Positions 7,606-11,578 of a stretch of DNA of 11,578 nt are shown here, piece by piece (within the stretch, counting starts at the first letter, position 1; the number at the start of each line of letters is the position of its first letter). The DNA is taken from the NCBI GenBank assembly GCA_003218525.1, contig QHNU01000054.1, forward strand, positions 1 to 11,578, read 5' to 3'. Origin of the DNA: Verrucomicrobiota bacterium. Lineage in GTDB: Bacteria > Verrucomicrobiota > Verrucomicrobiia > Chthoniobacterales > UBA10450. The translations under genes and the position numbers were made by a program. The notes beneath the pieces were generated by a model that worked only from the letters and a program-made list of their open reading frames with translations, was not told the origin of the DNA and ran no database searches.

Positions 7606-10600
7606 TTATCCGCGGCGCGGCCCGAGCGGATTCAATTGAAGCATCGCAATTTCGCCGTTGTTTGCCAGTTGGACGTTGGTGATTTCGAAAACGGGGGCGT
7701 TCTCAAGGGCAGTGGCACCGGCCCCTGGCAACTGAACCGAAACCGTTTTGGAACTCGAATTCAAAATGATCGCGGAAATATCAAACGAAGGCGAAAATTC
7801 CACGGTCGTGATTTGGAAAGCGGCGGTGACATGGACCGAAGCCTGACCTTGTTGTGATGGCGTCAGTTGCACTGGAGCGCCCTCAAATCCAGACACGATT
7901 TGCAGCCCGGCAATGTTAAAGGACGGGCTCGCAAGCGTAGCAGGCTTCTGCTGCTGTGAGGGATTCAACCGCATTTGGCCGAGACTATTTGGCGCAGGCT
8001 GAACCTTTGCGATTTCAAAGTTCACCTGCAGGTTCATTGCCGGTTGCGGCTGCTGGGCTGGTGCCAGGCGCATGGTTACCACTTTTGAAACGGGCCGCAA
8101 TTGCAACGCGCCCATTTTAAACGTTGGCGTCAGCTGCATGGACGCGATTTCACACGAGAGTGTGATTTGCACGGCCGTTTGCATGCCCGTCGCGGGCCCT
8201 GCTTGGGAGCCGGGCGCTGCAGCATGCACGGACTGAGGTGTAATTCCGCCAGCGGAAGTCCGGATGACGGGAGCGGTTGGAGTCTGGAGTGTTTCAGGCA
8301 TGTTTTCGGTTGTTGTTGGTTGTGAGGCTAAATCGTCTTGCGGTGAGTTGGTGGCAATCGCGATGTCGATAGGCGCTTCGGCGACCGTTTCTGCGGCGAA
8401 TTCCGAGGTAAACTGATAGACGTCTTCCGATGCGCCGATACCAACCGGTTCTTCAGTGGAGATCACCGTTTGATACGGCACTGGCTGACCCTGTAAGACC
8501 GGTTCGCTTTCGTCCGACATGGGGGACTCGACGAGTGGTTCCGAAACCGGGATCTCCTCCGGAAAGACAGCTGGTGCGATCGCCGCCTCAGGGGCGACCG
8601 GTTCGTAGGTCGCCGATTCCTGAATGACAAATTCGGGCGCCGATTCGGCTTGGAAAACCGGCTCAGAAACCCATTCTGTTTGTTCTTCCGCGATCGCCGG
8701 GCTAGTCTCATCCAAGACGATAGAAGGAGCGCTCGGGGTCGGGGCAAATTCCGATTCTTTTTCTAGTTCGGAAGGCTGAACCGGCTCACGACTTTCGGTT
8801 TCCTGCTCAATCACGGGCCCGACGCAGGTTTCAGAAAAGTCCGCCAAAGAAGAAGCTAGAAACTCCTCCTGTCCGTTAGACCGATTGATAGTTGGTTCCA
8901 CCTCCGCAACGACCGGTGTTTCAGCTGCACGTTTCGCCAGCGGAATTACCGCGCGACGGAGTGAGGGTTCAGAGGCTTTCAGTTGTAAAGAAACCTGCCG
9001 TGGCCCTCCGGACAAATGACGAGGCGCGAGAGTCATTGTACCGCCGGTCGAATCTTCGTGACCTGAAAGCTCCGGGCCGGTCGCCGGCGCTGGTCGATGG
9101 CCGACCTGCGCATCGGCGAAACGGCGACGAATAGAAGGCAAAATCGCCCAAGCCAGCGCTCCAATTCCTCCGAGCAATAGCGCCATCCACAGCAGCGTTC
9201 GCGGGTCGGTGATTCGATCGAGCCGCTCGCCCGTTGTCGGACCGATTGCAGGCACTTTGGACGACGCGAGAACAGGGGCAGGCGTTTGAGCGGGCGCCGC
9301 GACAGCAGGCGAGGTTTGCGCTGGACTAGATTGAGCATTGCTGGGCGCCATAACTGTGTTGGCACTGGCGACAGCCGCAGGAGAAGCCTGCACACCGGCG
9401 ATAGCTGGAAGATTCACCGGCGCAGAGCTTGCTGGCATCTGCACGCTTGGTGTGGCCGATGGGACTTCACTAGTAGGAGAAACCCCAACAGATGGAGAAG
9501 CGGGAACATCTTCGGGTCGGGCAGCGCTGCCGGTCATTCCAGCCAACCTCGCGGCGCTGCCACCGACCGTCACAATTGGATTCGCCGGTACTTCGCTGGC
9601 GCGCGGTTCACTGGGAGGACTCGCGGTCGTTGCTTCCACTCCCGGGACTGGCGAAGGAGCAGCGGCTTGCGCGACTGAGAACTGGGCCGGACTCTCCTCT
9701 CCCGCCTTGGTTTCGACGCCAGGGATCGGGCTCGGCTCAACCGCTGGTCCGGAAGATTCGTTTTGAGCGGAGGCGATCGCAGCCGCATCGACGGCCGCGC
9801 CAGGTGTGGGGGAAGAGATTGCTGCAGCACTCTTCAGCCAGCCGAGATCGTAAAACCCCGATCCGTAAGCTGCGTTCGCGGCCAGCGGATAAATTTTTCG
9901 AGCGGAAGCAATCCAATCGTTTGCCTTGTCATCGTTGCTGTGCTGGAACTCCCAGGCGGCCTGAGCATAATAAAGTGCGGGCGTGTCGCCGCTGAATTGG
10001 AACTGCTCCATCATTTTCTGGGCGCGGCTATCTTTGCCCTCAAGCAGATAAGTCATGAAGATCTCGAACTTAATCAGCTGGGACGCCTGATTTTTGTCAC
10101 CGCCGGGCGTCTGTCTAAACAGCGACTCGAATCGATCACGCGCCTTCGCATATTCCTTCTTACGAAACGGGACATCGGCCAGGTTAAACTGCGCTTCGCG
10201 GAATTTTGAATCGACTTTGAGGGCTTTCTTAAAAAACCCTTCTGCCTCTTCGAAATTCTGTTGTTCGAGCAAAATCTCACCGCGCAAATTTAGAATCGAA
10301 GGTTGGTTTGGCTCGGCCGCATCGGCCTGCTCGGCCAGCTTCGCCGCGTTGGCGAAGTCGCGCTGTTCGTAAGCTTGTTGAGCCTGCTCGAACAGTGAGC
10401 GGAGTACCGTTTTGGCTTTCGCGGCCCGTTCTTCCGGTGTCGATAACTGCAGGGCCGCGCGTTGTTGTCCCGGTAACTTCTCCAACCAGCCGACTTCGAA
10501 GAGCGATTCAGCAAAAAGTTTATTCAGTTGCGGCGAGAAATTTTTTTCCGCCGCCGTCATCCAATTTTTGGCATCTGGAACATTTTGGTGCTGAAGCGCG

Positions 10601-11148
10601 ATGGCGGCGTTGGCGTAATGAACTGCCGGGGTATCAGGTGAAAGTTCAAACTTGGCGAGAATGGAATCGACCATGGTGTCGTTCCCCTGGAAGAGATAAG
10701 TGAGCAAGATCTTGTACTGGATCAGCTGAGTCGCCTCACCCCGCAGCTCGGCCGCGTTGCTCGTGAGCAAATCTTGAAACCGTTTCCGCGCGTCCGCCCA
10801 ATCTTTTTTCAAAAACGGAATCTCGGCCAAGTTGAATCGGGCATTCCAAAATTTTGGATCCAGTCGCCCCGCTTCCAAGAGCGCGGCCTCCGCCTTGTCG
10901 TACAATCCCTGACGCATATAGATGACGCCACGGAGATTCTGCGAGGCGGCCAGGTCAGGTTTGCGAGCATCGATTGCATCCAGCTCTTTTAGGGCCTGAA
11001 CGTAATTGGCCGCATCAAACGCGCGGAAGGCCTTGTCGTACATCGTCTCCAGTTCAGCATTGGTGGGAGCGACGTCATTGGCCGCAATAGTGCCGAAGGC
11101 TAGCGCTGCAATGGCCGCCCATTTTTGAATTTTCATGCCAGGACGCAT
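7606..11148 (-). CDS. bitopic TPR protein with duplicated TPR module, Pro/Ala linker, TM helix, acidic region and C-terminal repeat array
   Basis: About 1180 residues from ATG 11148-11146 (AGG a few bases upstream; the next ATG, 11136-11134, is also possible). An in-frame ATG at 11250 overlaps coaX but would put an unlikely 34 residues before the signal peptide. Layout, numbered from 11148: signal peptide 1-23 (KIQKWAAIAALAFGTIAA); two TPR modules at about 33-225 and 249-441, about one third identical to each other; Pro/Ala/Ser linker about 442-646 with PSPIPGVE and PSPVPGVE copies; one transmembrane helix about 651-671 (TLLWMALLLGGIGALAWAIL) followed by IRRRF, predicting TPR outside and tail in the cytoplasm; a Glu/Pro/Val-rich acidic stretch about 746-966; and a 12-copy short repeat array at 999-1175. 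TPRs usually bind partner proteins. No enzyme motif seen. The plan recalls FimV-like scaffolds, but with TPRs on the opposite side; function unknown. Confidence 0.85.
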   Translation of the reverse strand: MRPGMKIQKWAAIAALAFGTIAANDVAPTNAELETMYDKAFRAFDAANYVQALKELDAIDARKPDLAASQNLRGVIYMRQGLYDKAEAALLEAGRLDPKFWNARFNLAEIPFLKKDWADARKRFQDLLTSNAAELRGEATQLIQYKILLTYLFQGNDTMVDSILAKFELSPDTPAVHYANAAIALQHQNVPDAKNWMTAAEKNFSPQLNKLFAESLFEVGWLEKLPGQQRAALQLSTPEERAAKAKTVLRSLFEQAQQAYEQRDFANAAKLAEQADAAEPNQPSILNLRGEILLEQQNFEEAEGFFKKALKVDSKFREAQFNLADVPFRKKEYAKARDRFESLFRQTPGGDKNQASQLIKFEIFMTYLLEGKDSRAQKMMEQFQFSGDTPALYYAQAAWEFQHSNDDKANDWIASARKIYPLAANAAYGSGFYDLGWLKSAAAISSPTPGAAVDAAAIASAQNESSGPAVEPSPIPGVETKAGEESPAQFSVAQAAAPSPVPGVEATTASPPSEPRASEVPANPIVTVGGSAARLAGMTGSAARPEDVPASPSVGVSPTSEVPSATPSVQMPASSAPVNLPAIAGVQASPAAVASANTVMAPSNAQSSPAQTSPAVAAPAQTPAPVLASSKVPAIGPTTGERLDRITDPRTLLWMALLLGGIGALAWAILPSIRRRFADAQVGHRPAPATGPELSGHEDSTGGTMTLAPRHLSGGPRQVSLQLKASEPSLRRAVIPLAKRAAETPVVAEVEPTINRSNGQEEFLASSLADFSETCVGPVIEQETESREPVQPSELEKESEFAPTPSAPSIVLDETSPAIAEEQTEWVSEPVFQAESAPEFVIQESATYEPVAPEAAIAPAVFPEEIPVSEPLVESPMSDESEPVLQGQPVPYQTVISTEEPVGIGASEDVYQFTSEFAAETVAEAPIDIAIATNSPQDDLASQPTTTENMPETLQTPTAPVIRTSAGGITPQSVHAAAPGSQAGPATGMQTAVQITLSCEIASMQLTPTFKMGALQLRPVSKVVTMRLAPAQQPQPAMNLQVNFEIAKVQPAPNSLGQMRLNPSQQQKPATLASPSFNIAGLQIVSGFEGAPVQLTPSQQGQASVHVTAAFQITTVEFSPSFDISAIILNSSSKTVSVQLPGAGATALENAPVFEITNVQLANNGEIAMLQLNPLGPRRG
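7624..8154 (-). repeat. C-terminal array of ~11-residue F-E-I-x-x-V-Q-L-x-P repeats
   Basis: About twelve copies of a ten-residue unit can be lined up, for example CEIASMQLTP, FKMGALQLRP, FEIAKVQPAP, FEGAPVQLTP, FQITTVEFSP, FEITNVQLAN and GEIAMLQLNP. Starts are spaced 10-12 residues apart, or 21-23 where a linker intervenes. Three of the linkers look alike (AQQPQPA, SQQQKPA, SQQGQAS). Alternating hydrophobic positions suggest short beta-strands. I do not recognise this as a named domain. Confidence 0.75.
9136..9198 (-). other. single transmembrane helix of the TPR protein
   Basis: A 21-residue uninterrupted hydrophobic stretch, TLLWMALLLGGIGALAWAILP, is followed by the basic run SIRRRF. By the positive-inside rule the C-terminal tail faces the cytoplasm, and the N-terminal TPR part, behind a signal peptide, faces the periplasm. 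It is the only such segment after the signal peptide. Confidence 0.8.
9826..11052 (-). repeat. tandem duplication of a ~190-residue TPR module within the TPR protein
   Basis: The segment coded by 11052-10474 aligns without a gap to the segment coded by 10404-9826, at a constant offset of 216 codons. By hand count about 66 of 193 positions are identical. Best-conserved pairs are NLRG, FNLAEIPFLKK versus FNLADVPFRKK, QLIQYKILLTYL versus QLIKFEIFMTYL, DTPAVHYANAA versus DTPALYYAQAA, and GWL near the end of each. Conservation is at protein level; the DNA copies have diverged widely. Confidence 0.85.
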
Positions 11149-11181
11149 AGAAGCCCTGCATCCCAAGGCTGACAAGCTAAT

Positions 11182-11210
11182 TTTGTAACTTCTCGGAGTT
11201 CTTTTGGAAA
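11182..11210 (-). promoter_or_regulatory. possible sigma70-like promoter for the TPR protein gene
   Basis: In the 88-base gap between coaX and the TPR gene, reading the minus strand, TTTCCA (11210-11205) and TACAAA (11187-11182) are separated by exactly 17 bases. Each matches the consensus hexamer at 4 of 6 positions. The gap is the most AT-rich stretch nearby. The match is weak, and read-through from coaX is equally possible. Confidence 0.2.
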
Positions 11211-11236
11211 TTTCGAACGGCAAAACACCGCCTGCG

Positions 11237-11578
11237 TCACGGTCGCTCATTCATGCAGCCGACCAATCGCAGGCCTTCCAACGTCAAGTTCTCGTGGACT
11301 GCTTCCACTTCTGGAAGCTGCCGCGCAATCAACTTTGCATATCCTCCCGTTGCCACCACGTGGAGCCGCGTCTTTGGAAACTGCTCTCCTACAATTCGCC
11401 CAAGTATCTCCCGGACAAGTCCACGATAACCGAAAATTGCGCCAGCTAACATCGCTTCATACGTCGATTTTCCGACAGCCCGCCGTGGTTCGCGTAGCGA
11501 AATTCGCGGTAGGAGCGCGGTGCGATCGTACAAAAAATTTGTCATGGCCTCGAGACCCGGGGCAATGACCCCACCGAT
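11237..11578 (-). CDS. coaX: type III pantothenate kinase, C-terminal part (gene continues past the right edge)
   Basis: 113 visible residues plus a TGA stop. CoaX phosphorylates pantothenate in the first step of coenzyme A synthesis; it belongs to the ASKHA kinase fold and is distinct from CoaA. The frame is open to the window edge and begins with IGGVIAPGLEA, the conserved GGxIxPG motif. Then come the LLPRISLREP segment, GKSTYEAMLAGAIFGYRG (family usually GxNT at the start, here GKST), VVATGGYAKLI, and the closing LTLEGLRLVGCMN. All are standard C-terminal CoaX landmarks in the right order. The N-terminal phosphate-binding region lies outside the window. It ends 88 bases before the preferred start of the TPR gene on the same strand. 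ATG 11545 is internal, not the start. Confidence 0.92.
   Translation of the reverse strand: MGGVIAPGLEAMTNFLYDRTALLPRISLREPRRAVGKSTYEAMLAGAIFGYRGLVREILGRIVGEQFPKTRLHVVATGGYAKLIARQLPEVEAVHENLTLEGLRLVGCMNERP

Noticed and set aside
9338..9766. 142-codon plus-strand open frame antisense to the Pro/Ala/Ser linker
   Set aside because: Ala/Thr/Gly low-complexity translation is a by-product of the GC-rich linker codons on the other strand; the minus-strand frame is continuous with well-supported domains.
11149..11250. N-terminal extension of the TPR protein to ATG 11250
   Set aside because: It overlaps the end of coaX and would place 34 mostly charged, non-conserved-looking residues before a normal signal peptide; ATG 11148 or 11136 fits better.

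Overview
The window is protein-coding almost end to end, with no gap longer than about 90 bases. It holds seven genes: six belong clearly to known families or are variants of them, and one is a large, unfamiliar multi-domain protein. An LptD-type outer-membrane assembly protein shows the organism is a diderm (Gram-negative-type) bacterium. The gene style (moderate-to-high GC, no clear Shine-Dalgarno at most starts, type III pantothenate kinase, large Ala/Pro-rich TPR protein) makes me think of Verrucomicrobiota. That placement comes from memory of similar genes and the sequence does not prove it. I saw no tRNA, rRNA, CRISPR array, insertion sequence or phage gene.

Plus strand, 1-7555. A truncated but catalytically intact FabF-type ketosynthase (1-374) overlaps by 4 bases a second ketosynthase-fold gene (371-1456). 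That second protein has lost all three catalytic residues, as a chain-length factor would. A GTG at 1453 would repeat the same 4-base overlap into an lptD-like gene, although an ATG at 1510 gives a cleaner signal peptide. After a 58-base gap come UDP-glucose 6-dehydrogenase (3815-5128), an RsmB-type rRNA cytosine methyltransferase (5140-6390) and an M29 aminopeptidase (6437-7555). Spacing is tight throughout, and a strong hairpin terminator follows at 7554-7586.

Minus strand, 11578-7606. The C-terminal part of type III pantothenate kinase (coaX) enters from the right edge. It is followed by a protein of about 1180 residues made of a signal peptide, two tandem copies of a roughly 190-residue TPR module, a Pro/Ala/Ser linker, one transmembrane helix, a long acidic segment, and a C-terminal array of short F-E-I-x-x-V-Q-L-x-P-like repeats. 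The two strands converge on the shared, symmetric terminator.

Working together: the ketosynthase pair would build an acyl or polyketide-like chain, LptD inserts lipopolysaccharide in the outer membrane, and UDP-glucuronate feeds envelope polysaccharide. The first half of the window therefore reads as envelope building, and the methyltransferase and aminopeptidase look like housekeeping passengers. The two least explained items are the ketosynthase/inactive-ketosynthase pair joined to lptD, and the bitopic TPR protein with its repeat tail.
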